A stretch of 18,691 nucleotides of DNA from Synechococcus sp. MED650 (GTDB lineage: Bacteria; Cyanobacteriota; Cyanobacteriia; PCC-6307; Cyanobiaceae). A program made the translations under genes and the position numbers. The notes beneath the pieces are model-generated. The model did not search any database. It was not told where the DNA came from and saw only the letters and a program-made list of their open reading frames with translations. This document shows, one piece after another, positions 8,739 through 15,448 of this stretch. The first letter of the stretch is position 1. Each line of letters begins with the position of its first letter. Where the stretch lies: positions 1-18,691 of the forward strand of contig NZHI01000060.1 in the NCBI GenBank assembly GCA_002691345.1, read 5' to 3'.

Positions 8739-9923
8739 GTGTCTGTTCTGATCGTCGGAGCTGGCCCCGCGGGGGCTCGGCTCGCGATCCGTCTCGCATC
8801 CTCCGGTTGGCCTGTGGTGTTGGTGGACCGTCTCACCAACCCGTCAGCCAATGCGTTTTCGAGTGCCGCACTGCCGATCGAGGCTGTTCGGCGACTGGAG
8901 CTGCCTGCAGAGACATGGTCTGCGCGCTGGCAGGGCTGGCAGCTGCATGACCCCACTGGTTCGATGCATCAGTGGTGGGCTTGCTCGGATCTGGGGGTTG
9001 TTCTGGATTTCGGCAAGGTTCGATCCTGGTTGTGGGCGGAGGCCCGTCGCCTGGGGGTGGAATTGCTCCAGGGATGCCGTGCTCATCTTGAAGAGTTGGA
9101 TTCCTCCGGGGCGACGGTTCGGCTGACGGATGCAGATCAGCGTGTGACGCGAAGACGGTCTCGTTGGGTCATTGATGCCACAGGCGCCGGGCGAGGCTTG
9201 CTGGGTCAGCTTGGCCTCAGCGGCTCAGGATCGGATTCACTGCTTTCGGGGTGTGGCGTGGAATGGCTCTTGCAGGCCAACGATCGAACCGCCTCCCCTT
9301 GGCTCGATCGGTTGAGTTTTTTTCTTGGCACAAACTGGATTCCATACGGCTATGGCTGGGTGTTTCCCATGGCTGGCCATCAGCTGAAGGTGGGAGTGTG
9401 CGCGCTTCCGCCTCGATCCCTCCCAGGTCTGGGCCTGCATCAGGCGCTCACTTCCCTCATCGGGCGCCTTGGCCTCTCCAGCTGTGACGTGTTGGACCGC
9501 CATGGTGGGCCCGTCGCCAGCACAATCCACCGGCGAGAACGGATGGGGCAGGATTCCCTTCTCGCCGTCGGTGATGCCGCCAGTTCCGCCAACCTTCTTG
9601 GTGGGGAAGGAATTCGCCACGCAATGGATTCTGCTGATCAGCTTGCTGATTGTTTGCTTGAACAGCCAGCATCTCTGCCTTCGGAGCAGATCCAAGCGAT
9701 CTACCGCCGCCGGGTGAGCACGCAGCAGAGTTGGCGCTGGAGTGTCTCAGGTCGGCTTGCTCGTCGAACCTGGTGGGGGCTCAACAACCCCAAGGCGGAT
9801 CAACGCCTGAGCAAACTGATCAGCGGACTTTCCGCACGCGCATCAGCGCAGGATTTGTCGGATTTGCTCTTCAACTACCGGTTTGAGCGCTATGGACTGC
9901 GCTTGCTCCCTTATTTGATCTGA
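8739..9923 (+). CDS. FAD-dependent oxidoreductase, geranylgeranyl reductase family
   Basis: 394 residues from a GTG start placed directly before the Rossmann motif (SVLIVGAGPAG, residues 2-12). Features typical of the geranylgeranyl-reductase/flavoprotein monooxygenase fold are VIDATGAGRG (about 144-153), YGYGWVFPMAGHQLKVGVCA, and the second FAD motif GDAASSANLLGGEGIRHAMDSA. The GWVFP and GEGI..A elements favour the reductase family over lycopene cyclase. The C-terminus (LLFNYRFERYGLRLLPYLI) has no clear membrane helix. It is six bases downstream of dxs, which suggests an isoprenoid substrate, but the canonical cyanobacterial ChlP acts in chlorophyll synthesis and this protein differs enough that I do not assign that gene. 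Specific substrate unknown. Confidence 0.85.
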   Translation: MSVLIVGAGPAGARLAIRLASSGWPVVLVDRLTNPSANAFSSAALPIEAVRRLELPAETWSARWQGWQLHDPTGSMHQWWACSDLGVVLDFGKVRSWLWAEARRLGVELLQGCRAHLEELDSSGATVRLTDADQRVTRRRSRWVIDATGAGRGLLGQLGLSGSGSDSLLSGCGVEWLLQANDRTASPWLDRLSFFLGTNWIPYGYGWVFPMAGHQLKVGVCALPPRSLPGLGLHQALTSLIGRLGLSSCDVLDRHGGPVASTIHRRERMGQDSLLAVGDAASSANLLGGEGIRHAMDSADQLADCLLEQPASLPSEQIQAIYRRRVSTQQSWRWSVSGRLARRTWWGLNNPKADQRLSKLISGLSARASAQDLSDLLFNYRFERYGLRLLPYLI

Positions 9924-9927
9924 TCGC

Positions 9928-9952
9928 GGAGGGACAGACGCGCCATCCCTCC
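9928..9952. terminator. Stem-loop between convergent flavoprotein and psaK genes
   Basis: GGAGGGA (9928-9934) pairs perfectly with TCCCTCC (9946-9952) around an 11-base loop. It sits just after the flavoprotein stop and before the psaK stop, where a bidirectional terminator would be expected. There is no T tract on either side, so an intrinsic terminator is not proven. Confidence 0.4.
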
Positions 9953-9966
9953 ACGATGACCGGTGT

Positions 9967-10224
9967 TCAGAGAACGCCACGAGCCGCAAGGCCCTGGATG
10001 GCGCCGATGCCGATGATGTGACCAAGGCTGGTGGTGCCCAACAAGGCTGCGTGACTCATGCCGCCAAAGAAGGATGCGTTGGGCAATTGAGCGCCAACGT
10101 TGGGGTGCTTGATCGTGGCCTTGCCAACCATGATGGCAACGACGTTGCAGGCGATCATCACCAGGGCCACCTTTGGAGACCAGGAAAGGGTGGCGGGGGC
10201 AATCGCGAAGAGGTGGGTCAGCAT
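9967..10224 (-). CDS. psaK: Photosystem I reaction centre subunit PsaK
   Basis: Small thylakoid membrane subunit at the periphery of photosystem I that binds chlorophyll and helps dock antenna. 85 residues from the chosen start. The characteristic ATLSWSPKVALVMIACN opens the first membrane helix; after the stromal loop with IKHPNVGAQLPNASFFGG comes the second helix, with LLGTTSLGHIIGIGAIQGLA and the end ARGVL. The reading frame continues upstream to ATGs at 10248 and 10251, adding MMRRRSLAR. The ATG at 10224 (MLTHLFAIAPATL) matches usual PsaK N-termini better, but no start has a convincing Shine-Dalgarno. It is the last gene of a leftward group after DUF2499 and DUF3593 genes, with a 68-base gap that may carry its own promoter. 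That gap contains the perfect palindrome CTCTTAAGAG at 10279-10288. Confidence 0.93.
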   Translation of the reverse strand: MLTHLFAIAPATLSWSPKVALVMIACNVVAIMVGKATIKHPNVGAQLPNASFFGGMSHAALLGTTSLGHIIGIGAIQGLAARGVL

Positions 10225-10292
10225 TCGAGCCAATGAGCGACGCCTCATCATCCGAGGGGGATGACTGCTTGCACTGCACTCTTAAGAGATGT

Positions 10293-10580
10293 TCACCCTT
10301 TGTCGGTGTTTGCCCGCAGTAAACCAACCACCAGCACGGCATTGCCCAGGGTTAGAAATGCTTCGGCGCCTCCATGCAGCCAGTCGACAGCGACCAGTTC
10401 CGATGCATAAACGCGCAGCGCGACGATGGCGGCAGCGATGGTGACGGCAACAAAAAGAAGCGTGAGCTGGAATCCCCGTTCCACAAGAGGTGGAACCGCT
10501 TCGCTCTGATGCAGCCAGCGCAGAAAAAGCAGGTACGGAAGCAGAGATGCCGCAAACAGCGGAGCGGGATCAAAGGTCAT
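10293..10580 (-). CDS. DUF3593 family membrane protein
   Basis: 95 residues, three hydrophobic stretches (about 8-22 LFAASLLPYLLFLRW, 35-58 FQLTLLFVAVTIAAAIVAL and 70-90 EAFLTLGNAVLVVGLL). I recognise the pattern PAPLFAASLLPYLLFLRWLH as that of the DUF3593 family, which is conserved in cyanobacteria and plants; function unknown. The start ATG at 10580 lies inside the end of the DUF2499 gene (11-base overlap), so translation of the two is likely coupled. It precedes psaK on the same strand, which with the plastid conservation suggests a thylakoid role; that is inference. Confidence 0.8.
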   Translation of the reverse strand: MTFDPAPLFAASLLPYLLFLRWLHQSEAVPPLVERGFQLTLLFVAVTIAAAIVALRVYASELVAVDWLHGGAEAFLTLGNAVLVVGLLRANTDKG

Positions 10581-10854
10581 GACGCATGGATTGAGTTCGG
10601 AGCTGCCATGCGGCCAGGGCCAGGGTGCAGTTGCCGATGAAGGTGAGGGCGGCTTGAAGCGTGACCAGCTCTCTCAGGCTTTCGTTGTTATCGAACAGAT
10701 GCCAGGTGCAGGCGGCCATGGCACTCACGAGGGCCGGCAGCATGGCGAGGGCCAGGTTGTTGAGTCCACGGCGCTGAATCAGCACAATCGCCAGACTCCA
10801 CTCGATCACCGAGGTGATGTGAATCCACCAGGTTCCAAGCGATAGCGCGTGCAT
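10570..10854 (-). CDS. DUF2499 / Ycf49-like membrane protein
   Basis: 94 residues from the ATG at 10854 (MHALSLGTWWIHITSVIEW), with three predicted membrane stretches including LALAMLPALVSAMAACTWHLFDN and LQAALTFIGNCTLALAAWQL. The start WWIHITSVIEW and CTWHLFDN are what I recall of the DUF2499 (Ycf49-like) family, found in cyanobacteria and some chloroplast genomes; no biochemical function is established. The frame stays open upstream to 10923, but that extension would overlap the csaB-family gene reading the other way, so the internal ATG is preferred. It overlaps the DUF3593 gene by 11 bases and faces csaB across about 33 bases. Confidence 0.82.
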   Translation of the reverse strand: MHALSLGTWWIHITSVIEWSLAIVLIQRRGLNNLALAMLPALVSAMAACTWHLFDNNESLRELVTLQAALTFIGNCTLALAAWQLRTQSMRHDL

Positions 10855-10887
10855 GGCAGCAATCCTATGAATGGAACACGGTCGATA

Positions 10888-11976
10888 ATGAGCCCAGTGA
10901 GTGGGGTGCTTGCCGTGAATCACCCGGGTTCACAAAAGATTCTGCTCTGCGGCTACTACGGAGAGCACAACCTGGGTGATGACGCGCTTCTGCAGGTTCT
11001 GCTGGAAGCGCTTCCTGCCGGTTTGTCCCTTCGGATCACGGCCCGTGACCCCGAACCGGTGAGGGCTCTTCAGCCCGATGTGCTGATCGTGAACCGTCGC
11101 TCGATCTCAGCCTGTCTGAAGCAGGCCTATCAGGCTGATGCCGTGATTTTTGGTGGTGGAAGCCTGCTGCAGGACAGCACAAGTGTGAAGAGCCTGATCT
11201 ATTACCTGCTTCTGATCGCTGTGACGCGGCTTGGTGGAGGCCGTGTTCTTCTCTGGGGGCAGGGGTTGGGGCCATTGCGACGAGCGATCAGCCGTTGGGC
11301 CGTTCGATCTGTTCTTCCCCTTTGCGCCTCCGCGAGCTGGAGGGATCAGACCTCCTATGACCTGGCACGTCGTTGGGCACCGGCTGTACCCATGTGCATG
11401 GCACCGGATCCGGTCTGGCAGCTGCCGCGTCGGCAATGGAGGGGTGGTGGCGCCATTGTGCTCAGTTGGCGCCCAACGCCGCTTCTCGATGATCAAGGCT
11501 GGTGCACGTTGCTCAGTGCGTTGGATCGCCTGAGTTTTGAAGTTCAGGCCCCAGTGATCTGGCTTGCATTCCATGCGGATCAGGATGGTCCTTTGAGCGA
11601 CACCCTCTGGGAGCGAGGTCTGATGAGCTCACGCCTTCGCCATTGCAGCAGCACCCAGATCGTGACCTCACTGCAAACGGTTTTCAACACCGTTGATCGC
11701 GCTCGGCTGGTGCTGCCGATGCGGCTGCATGCTCTGATCCTGGCTCGTCTTGGCGGATGTCCGATGGCGGCGCTGAGTTACGACCCGAAGGTGGAAGCTG
11801 CAGCGGCAATGGCGGATGTTCCGTGTACGCAATTATCTGAACTCCCTGTTGTCGACGAGCTGGTTCGGCTTTGGCGATCAGCGGTGGATCAGCCGGCCGA
11901 TGCGGAGAGCACCGAGCGGATCAGATCCCGAGCCTCAGCGCATGGCACTCAGCTCATGGCAACACTTCAACAGTGA
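10888..11976 (+). CDS. csaB: Polysaccharide pyruvyl transferase, CsaB family
   Basis: Transfers a pyruvyl group from phosphoenolpyruvate to a cell-surface polysaccharide; in other bacteria pyruvylated polymer anchors S-layer proteins. 362 residues from the chosen start. The family N-terminus ILLCGYYGEHNLGDDALLQ (about 18-36) is followed by DAVIFGGGSLLQDSTSVKSL (about 84-103). Next come GQGLGPLRRAISRW and CMAPDPVW, and near the end the conserved LPMRLHALILARLGG and ALSYDPKV. The frame has ATGs at 10849, 10867 and 10888. The last follows a GGAAC-like element at a plausible distance and leaves room for the divergent DUF2499 start, but the start is uncertain. It ends six bases before the convergent sphX-type gene. 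The acceptor polymer cannot be read from sequence. Confidence 0.88.
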   Translation: MSPVSGVLAVNHPGSQKILLCGYYGEHNLGDDALLQVLLEALPAGLSLRITARDPEPVRALQPDVLIVNRRSISACLKQAYQADAVIFGGGSLLQDSTSVKSLIYYLLLIAVTRLGGGRVLLWGQGLGPLRRAISRWAVRSVLPLCASASWRDQTSYDLARRWAPAVPMCMAPDPVWQLPRRQWRGGGAIVLSWRPTPLLDDQGWCTLLSALDRLSFEVQAPVIWLAFHADQDGPLSDTLWERGLMSSRLRHCSSTQIVTSLQTVFNTVDRARLVLPMRLHALILARLGGCPMAALSYDPKVEAAAAMADVPCTQLSELPVVDELVRLWRSAVDQPADAESTERIRSRASAHGTQLMATLQQ

Positions 11977-11982
11977 TGCACT

Positions 11983-13014
11983 TCAACGGTGATAGACGGT
12001 TTTGTGCTGATCAAAGCTGCGATCAATGGCTTGACCAATTGTTAGACCAACCGGGAGATCTCCTCCGAAACTTGTTCCTAAAACATGACGATAAAGCTTT
12101 GAATCTACGAGTCTGTAGGTTGAATCAGGAAGAGGAATGTAGTTGCTTTGCTTTACCAAAGAACTGACGTTTCTCAGGTAGTAACGCAAGAATTGGCGGA
12201 AGGGCTTGTTTTTGCGTAGCGCCTGATCATTGACGTAGAGGAAGAGAGGGCGTGAAAGGGGTTGATATTTCTCTTTCTGTACAGTGTTAACGCTGGGGGT
12301 GACGGGAACTCCCTTTGGGTTGACAATGCTTACAGCTTGAAGCTTACGTGCATTGTTTTTGTAATAAGCGTAGCCAAAGTAAGCAAGGGCTAGTTTGTTT
12401 TGAGTTACGCATTTAACCAGGTCATTATCGTTCTCGCTGGCAAGATAATCAGTTCTTGAATTTTTCTTGGAGCCATTTACCGTTTTATTGAAGACATCGT
12501 ATGTTCCCGAATCCTTTCCGGGTCCGCAGAGTTTGATTGGTGAGTCGGGATAATCAAGATTCACCTGGTTCCAACGGTTGATGCGCCCTTGAGCGTTTTG
12601 GCTCCAAAGGCGGTTGAGTTCCTTAATGGTTAGTGAGCGACTCCATGTGTTGCTGGGATTGACCACTACGGTGATGGCGTCGAATGCAATCGGCAATTCG
12701 ATGAAGCGCACCCCGTTCTGTTCACAACGTTTCAGCTCGCGCGATGAGATTGGGCGCGAAGCGTTCGCTAAAGGAATGTTGCCACTGCAGAACTGGCGGA
12801 ATCCTGCGCTGGATCCCGTTTCCCTTAGAACAAAATTTGGAACAGCTGTTTTACCGCTGGATTTAAAACCCCTGATCGCGGCTTTCGTGATGGGGTAAAC
12901 GGTGCTGGATCCACTGATCTGAATGGTTTCGGGTGCTGATTGGCTCGGTTGCACACCCAGAACAAGGCCGAGTCCGATCGCAAGGGCGGGACGAACTGCT
13001 TGCTTCAAACCCAT
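11983..13014 (-). CDS. sphX: Phosphate-binding periplasmic protein, SphX/PstS type
   Basis: Substrate-binding protein for phosphate, acting in the periplasm and feeding a Pst ABC importer whose membrane parts are not in the window. 343 residues from the ATG at 13014. Residues 1-27 are a signal peptide (GLKQAVRPALAIGLGLVLG). The phosphate-contact elements of the family are visible: ISGSSTVYPITKAA (33-46), RETGSSAGFRQFC (about 65-77), and later GPGKDSGTYDVF. The sequence after the binding region, FCSGNIPLANASRPISS, matches SphX-like proteins of cyanobacteria rather than classic PstS. An upstream ATG at 13038 adds MRGIPFVS. With a candidate Pho box only 25 bases beyond it, the internal ATG at 13014 leaves more room for a promoter and gives a cleaner signal peptide. 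Confidence 0.88.
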   Translation of the reverse strand: MGLKQAVRPALAIGLGLVLGVQPSQSAPETIQISGSSTVYPITKAAIRGFKSSGKTAVPNFVLRETGSSAGFRQFCSGNIPLANASRPISSRELKRCEQNGVRFIELPIAFDAITVVVNPSNTWSRSLTIKELNRLWSQNAQGRINRWNQVNLDYPDSPIKLCGPGKDSGTYDVFNKTVNGSKKNSRTDYLASENDNDLVKCVTQNKLALAYFGYAYYKNNARKLQAVSIVNPKGVPVTPSVNTVQKEKYQPLSRPLFLYVNDQALRKNKPFRQFLRYYLRNVSSLVKQSNYIPLPDSTYRLVDSKLYRHVLGTSFGGDLPVGLTIGQAIDRSFDQHKTVYHR

Positions 13015-13062
13015 TGAAACGAAAGGAATCCCCCTCATGATGAGGAAAACTTTGAGTCAGTG

Positions 13063-13087
13063 GGTTAACGGGTGGTTATCCGGTTCA
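13063..13087 (-). promoter_or_regulatory. Candidate Pho box upstream of sphX
   Basis: Three direct hexamers: read on the minus strand they are TGAACC, ATAACC and TTAACC (plus-strand GGTTCA 13082-13087, GGTTAT 13074-13079, GGTTAA 13063-13068). The last two are spaced by exactly 11 bases, as in the cyanobacterial PhoB/SphR box of 8-base repeats with 3-base spacers; the first is offset by 8. Position and target gene fit phosphate-starvation control. Found by eye. Confidence 0.5.
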
Positions 13088-13251
13088 CCTCGGTGCTGGT
13101 GGTCATCACACTGATGCTCTGCAACCCCAAACCGGAGAGGATCATCAGACACTGCATCGTGAGGCAGATCAACACGTCGGTGCGATGGCGCCAGATCAGA
13201 GACGGCATGGGAATCGCTCTTGGCTTTCCATTTCAGCGATGTCTTGGTTGA
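13072..13251 (+). CDS. Possible small ORF in the sphX-ABC ATPase spacer
   Basis: A 59-codon frame with a GTG start (or an internal ATG at 13114) and a TGA at 13249-13251. It would encode a hydrophobic N-terminal stretch, FTSVLVVITLML, followed by the polar, basic segment NPKPERIIRHCIVRQ. Not recognised. It overlaps the candidate Pho box and has no clear ribosome binding site. The opposite strand is also open across most of this stretch, so coding is doubtful. Apart from this frame and the Pho box, I see nothing in the spacer 13039-13281. Confidence 0.2.
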   Translation: MVIRFTSVLVVITLMLCNPKPERIIRHCIVRQINTSVRWRQIRDGMGIALGFPFQRCLG

Positions 13252-13281
13252 TCGGATGTGTTGCTGCATACGTTCAACAAC

Positions 13282-14253
13282 TCAGGTGATGCGTTGACCG
13301 GACTCCGCATTGAAGCGATGTTCCGCTGATGCCGGCCAGGTGAATCTGGAGTGTTCGTTCACAACGCTTTCTCCTGAACAGATCATTCGCATCAAGCCTC
13401 TTTCGCTGTTGAGCAGCAGCATCTGGCTCGAGCCAAACCACTCGCGATTAACCACTTCAGCAGCGAATCCTCGCGGATCGAACTGGAGGTCTTCCGGGCG
13501 GATGCCGATGGTGATGCCGTTCACCGGAGGCAGCAGATTCATCTGCGGGCGCCCAATGAACTGAGCGACATATGTTGTGGCAGGTTTCACATAAAGCTCC
13601 CTTGGTGTTCCGATCTGCTCGATCTTTCCCTTTCGCATGACAGCGATTCGATCGGCGAGAGCCATCGCTTCCTGCTGGTCGTGGGTGACATAAACCACCG
13701 GTTGTGTGCCACCGATGATCAAACGACGCAATTCCGGCCGCAGCTCCTCCCGAAGTTGCGCATCAAGATTGCTCATCGGCTCATCAAGGAGGTAAACCAA
13801 TGGGTCACGCAGCAGTGCTCGGGCCAGTGCAACCCGCTGGCGCTGGCCGCCAGAAAGCTGGCTCGGGCGTTGCCCGGCTTGCTGCTCCAGCTGGAGCACC
13901 GCAAGCATGTGGTCGATTCGCTCCCGCCTCTCGCTGAGACGGCTGCCGCGGATTTTCAATCCCAGTTCAAGGTTCTGCTGCACCGTGAGATGTGGGAACA
14001 GGGCATAGCTTTGAAAAACCATGCCCACGCGTCGACGCTCCGCAGGCACGTCGATCATGTCGGTGCCATTGATCAAGATGGACCCTTGATCCGGTTGATC
14101 CAATCCTGCGATCAGGCGCAAAGCAGTGCTTTTTCCGCAACCACTCGCTCCCAGAAGTGCAACGCATTCGCCGTCGGCGACTTCAAGGTTGAGATTGTTG
14201 AGAATTTGACGATCACCAAACCCTTTGCTGACCGCCCGTAGCGTCAATGTCAT
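13282..14253 (-). CDS. ABC transporter ATP-binding protein, MalK/UgpC (CUT1) type
   Basis: Nucleotide-binding subunit of a carbohydrate-type importer. 323 residues. Walker A is GASGCGKST (35-43), the Q loop is VFQSYALFPHLT with Q81, the signature is LSGGQRQRVALARAL (133-147), Walker B is VYLLDEP (153-159) and the switch histidine is YVTHDQQEA (H191). From about 235 (FIGRPQMNLLPPV, GITIGIRPEDLQ) runs the TOBE-type regulatory domain that identifies the MalK/UgpC/GgtA group. The C-terminus is shorter than in many MalK proteins. The start ATG at 14253 overlaps the stop of a three-codon ATG-AAG-GGA-TGA frame, and the purine-rich AAGGG lies directly against the start, so initiation is unusual. Likely partners are the permeases at 17769-18691 on the same strand, about 3.5 kb away. 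Glucosylglycerol, trehalose, sugars and glycerol 3-phosphate are all possible substrates. Confidence 0.9.
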   Translation of the reverse strand: MTLTLRAVSKGFGDRQILNNLNLEVADGECVALLGASGCGKSTALRLIAGLDQPDQGSILINGTDMIDVPAERRRVGMVFQSYALFPHLTVQQNLELGLKIRGSRLSERRERIDHMLAVLQLEQQAGQRPSQLSGGQRQRVALARALLRDPLVYLLDEPMSNLDAQLREELRPELRRLIIGGTQPVVYVTHDQQEAMALADRIAVMRKGKIEQIGTPRELYVKPATTYVAQFIGRPQMNLLPPVNGITIGIRPEDLQFDPRGFAAEVVNREWFGSSQMLLLNSERGLMRMICSGESVVNEHSRFTWPASAEHRFNAESGQRIT

Positions 14254-14328
14254 CCCTTCATGGCGGCGAAAATTTTGATGGCGACGTTATCGAGCTTTGG
14301 TGAAATTCAGGACTGTCTTGGAGATTTG

Positions 14329-14351
14329 CTGTGGCCATACGGTAGCCACAG
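14329..14351. promoter_or_regulatory. Inverted repeat in spacer before ABC ATPase gene
   Basis: CTGTGGC (14329-14335) and GCCACAG (14345-14351) are perfect inverted arms around a 9-base loop, about 75 bases upstream of the leftward ABC ATPase start. It could be an operator for a dimeric repressor or an RNA hairpin. GTTTTAG follows on the plus strand, which is too short a T tract for a confident terminator. I see nothing else in the spacer 14254-14382. Confidence 0.35.
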
Positions 14352-14427
14352 GTTTTAGGCCCCTGATCGCCAGAGATTAAGGGTGATTTCTGCTGGAGAC
14401 CATGGATCTCTGCCTGGTCGTTGCGAG

Positions 14428-14595
14428 ATGCATTGGTTTGAGTGCACGACGGCTGAACTGTGTCGCGTCACGGGCCAAGGCCCCATGAGGCTGGTGAACC
14501 GAACCGGTCAGTGGCGTGTCCATGGGGGCTTTGACGCGCTCTGCCTGGCCTACACAGACGATAAAAAAAACCGACTATTCGCAATTATCCATTGA
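14428..14595 (+). CDS. Possible small hypothetical protein
   Basis: 55 residues from the ATG at 14428 (MHWFECTTAELCRVTGQGP), or 70 from a GTG at 14383. The composition looks protein-like, with LVNRTGQWRVHGGFDALCL and LAYTDDKKNRLF. No domain was recognised and no membrane segment is present. The frame passes through an A8 homopolymer near its end, and its last 11 bases overlap the end of the convergent DNGDG-motif gene. No strong ribosome binding site. Real-gene status is uncertain. Confidence 0.4.
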   Translation: MHWFECTTAELCRVTGQGPMRLVNRTGQWRVHGGFDALCLAYTDDKKNRLFAIIH

Positions 14596-15115
14596 TCTGA
14601 GTGGCACATGGATGAATATAGGAGGCAAAAAGGTCGATTCCTAGCTCTGGTTCTAATGGAGCCGATGTGTGCCACCCGCTGTCACTATCTCCGTTACCTT
14701 CGGATTCACTCCACATCCAATATTCAAAACCATTTTCAGAAACAATCTCACCATCTTCTATTTCCTCTTCCTCGAAATATTCCGCACCCAGCCAGCCTTC
14801 TTGATTGGTTGACACAAGCTGTCGTTTATCTCTTTTATTTCCTCTCACTCTTCCAATAAGAGCATCTTCTTCCTGTGAGAAGATGCCGTCACCATTGTCA
14901 AGGTAAATTTGAGCCCTTAACTTTTCTTTTTTGGATACTTTGATGAAGCCTGAAATATCCTCACCTTGGTTTATTTCAGATGGTTGGCTGTAATCATAGT
15001 AATACCCACTCCAGTCTGCAATGAAGCGATCCCTGAAGGAATCTGCTTCAGGCCTTAAGTTGGCATAATTTCGAATCGTGTACTCAGCGTCAAAAATGTA
15101 GGATACAAGTTCCAT
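14585..15115 (-). CDS. Acidic hypothetical protein with DNGDG motif
   Basis: 176 residues; family not recognised. The start is well supported by AGGAG four bases before the ATG at 15115. It has no signal peptide or membrane helix. Residues 69-84 (QIYLDNGDGIFSQEED) resemble an EF-hand or SdrD-B-like calcium loop, with DNGDG at 73-77. The usual first aspartate of an EF-hand loop is a leucine here, so binding is unproven. The C-terminal half is very acidic (EEEEIEDGEIVSE, SESEGNGDSDSG) and rich in tryptophan and tyrosine. G+C is low (22 of 60 bases at 14881-14940) compared with the core genes, which suggests acquired or fast-evolving DNA. A run of eight T follows the stop on the coding strand (near 14562-14569) without a strong hairpin. 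Confidence 0.65.
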   Translation of the reverse strand: MELVSYIFDAEYTIRNYANLRPEADSFRDRFIADWSGYYYDYSQPSEINQGEDISGFIKVSKKEKLRAQIYLDNGDGIFSQEEDALIGRVRGNKRDKRQLVSTNQEGWLGAEYFEEEEIEDGEIVSENGFEYWMWSESEGNGDSDSGWHTSAPLEPELGIDLFASYIHPCATQING

Positions 15116-15448
15116 TGTGCTCCTGAATACTTGATGGTTTTGTTGGTATCAGCAACATGATTATTTTGTTCGAGCATCCGCAAGTTGACAGTAGCGTGGG
15201 ATACTACGAGACATTCGGTCAGCGCCATTAAGGTCAGCGCCATCCCATCGCAGTGTCTCATTATCCTTTTTTCTGCCTTTAGCCCTTCAATGAACTCTAG
15301 TCTTACCCCTAAGTGTCCAGCACTAACGTTCACATTTTTGCTTCAGTGGAATGGGGTAGCCCATCAACGTTCGGTTGACGCCTTCTCTTGGAAGAGCTAA
15401 GACTCATATTCTCCTCTCGACCGCCCCACAGGGTCAAACTGCCGGGCC
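15116..15448. other. Gene-free spacer before the SepF-domain gene
   Basis: 333 bases without a gene I can support. Frames on both strands of 60-90 codons exist but have no recognisable domain, and the leftward one overlaps the start of the ribosome-site-supported DNGDG gene by 61 bases. It holds the tandem repeat described separately and a perfect TTGACA (15185-15190) without a good -10 partner at normal spacing. Confidence 0.5.
15217..15243. repeat. Tandem 12-base direct repeat, 15-base period
   Basis: GGTCAGCGCCAT occurs at 15217-15228 and again at 15232-15243, separated by TAA. It lies in the spacer between the DNGDG gene and the SepF-domain gene. The 15-base period keeps frame, so it may be a relic of coding sequence or a slippage duplication; no function is evident. 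Confidence 0.6.

Noticed and set aside
13057..13269. Leftward 70-codon frame between the ABC ATPase and sphX
   Set aside because: Low-complexity His/Asp-rich sequence, no ribosome site, and it runs across the candidate Pho box.
15055..15333. Leftward 92-codon frame with a moderately protein-like sequence (MALTLMALT repeat)
   Set aside because: It overlaps the start of the DNGDG gene, which has a good ribosome binding site, by 61 bases. It has no recognised domain, and the repeat at 15217-15243 alone accounts for its regular look.
15185..15400. Rightward 71-codon frame in the same spacer
   Set aside because: No ribosome binding site or domain; the opposite strand is equally open; the sequence is explained by spacer composition.
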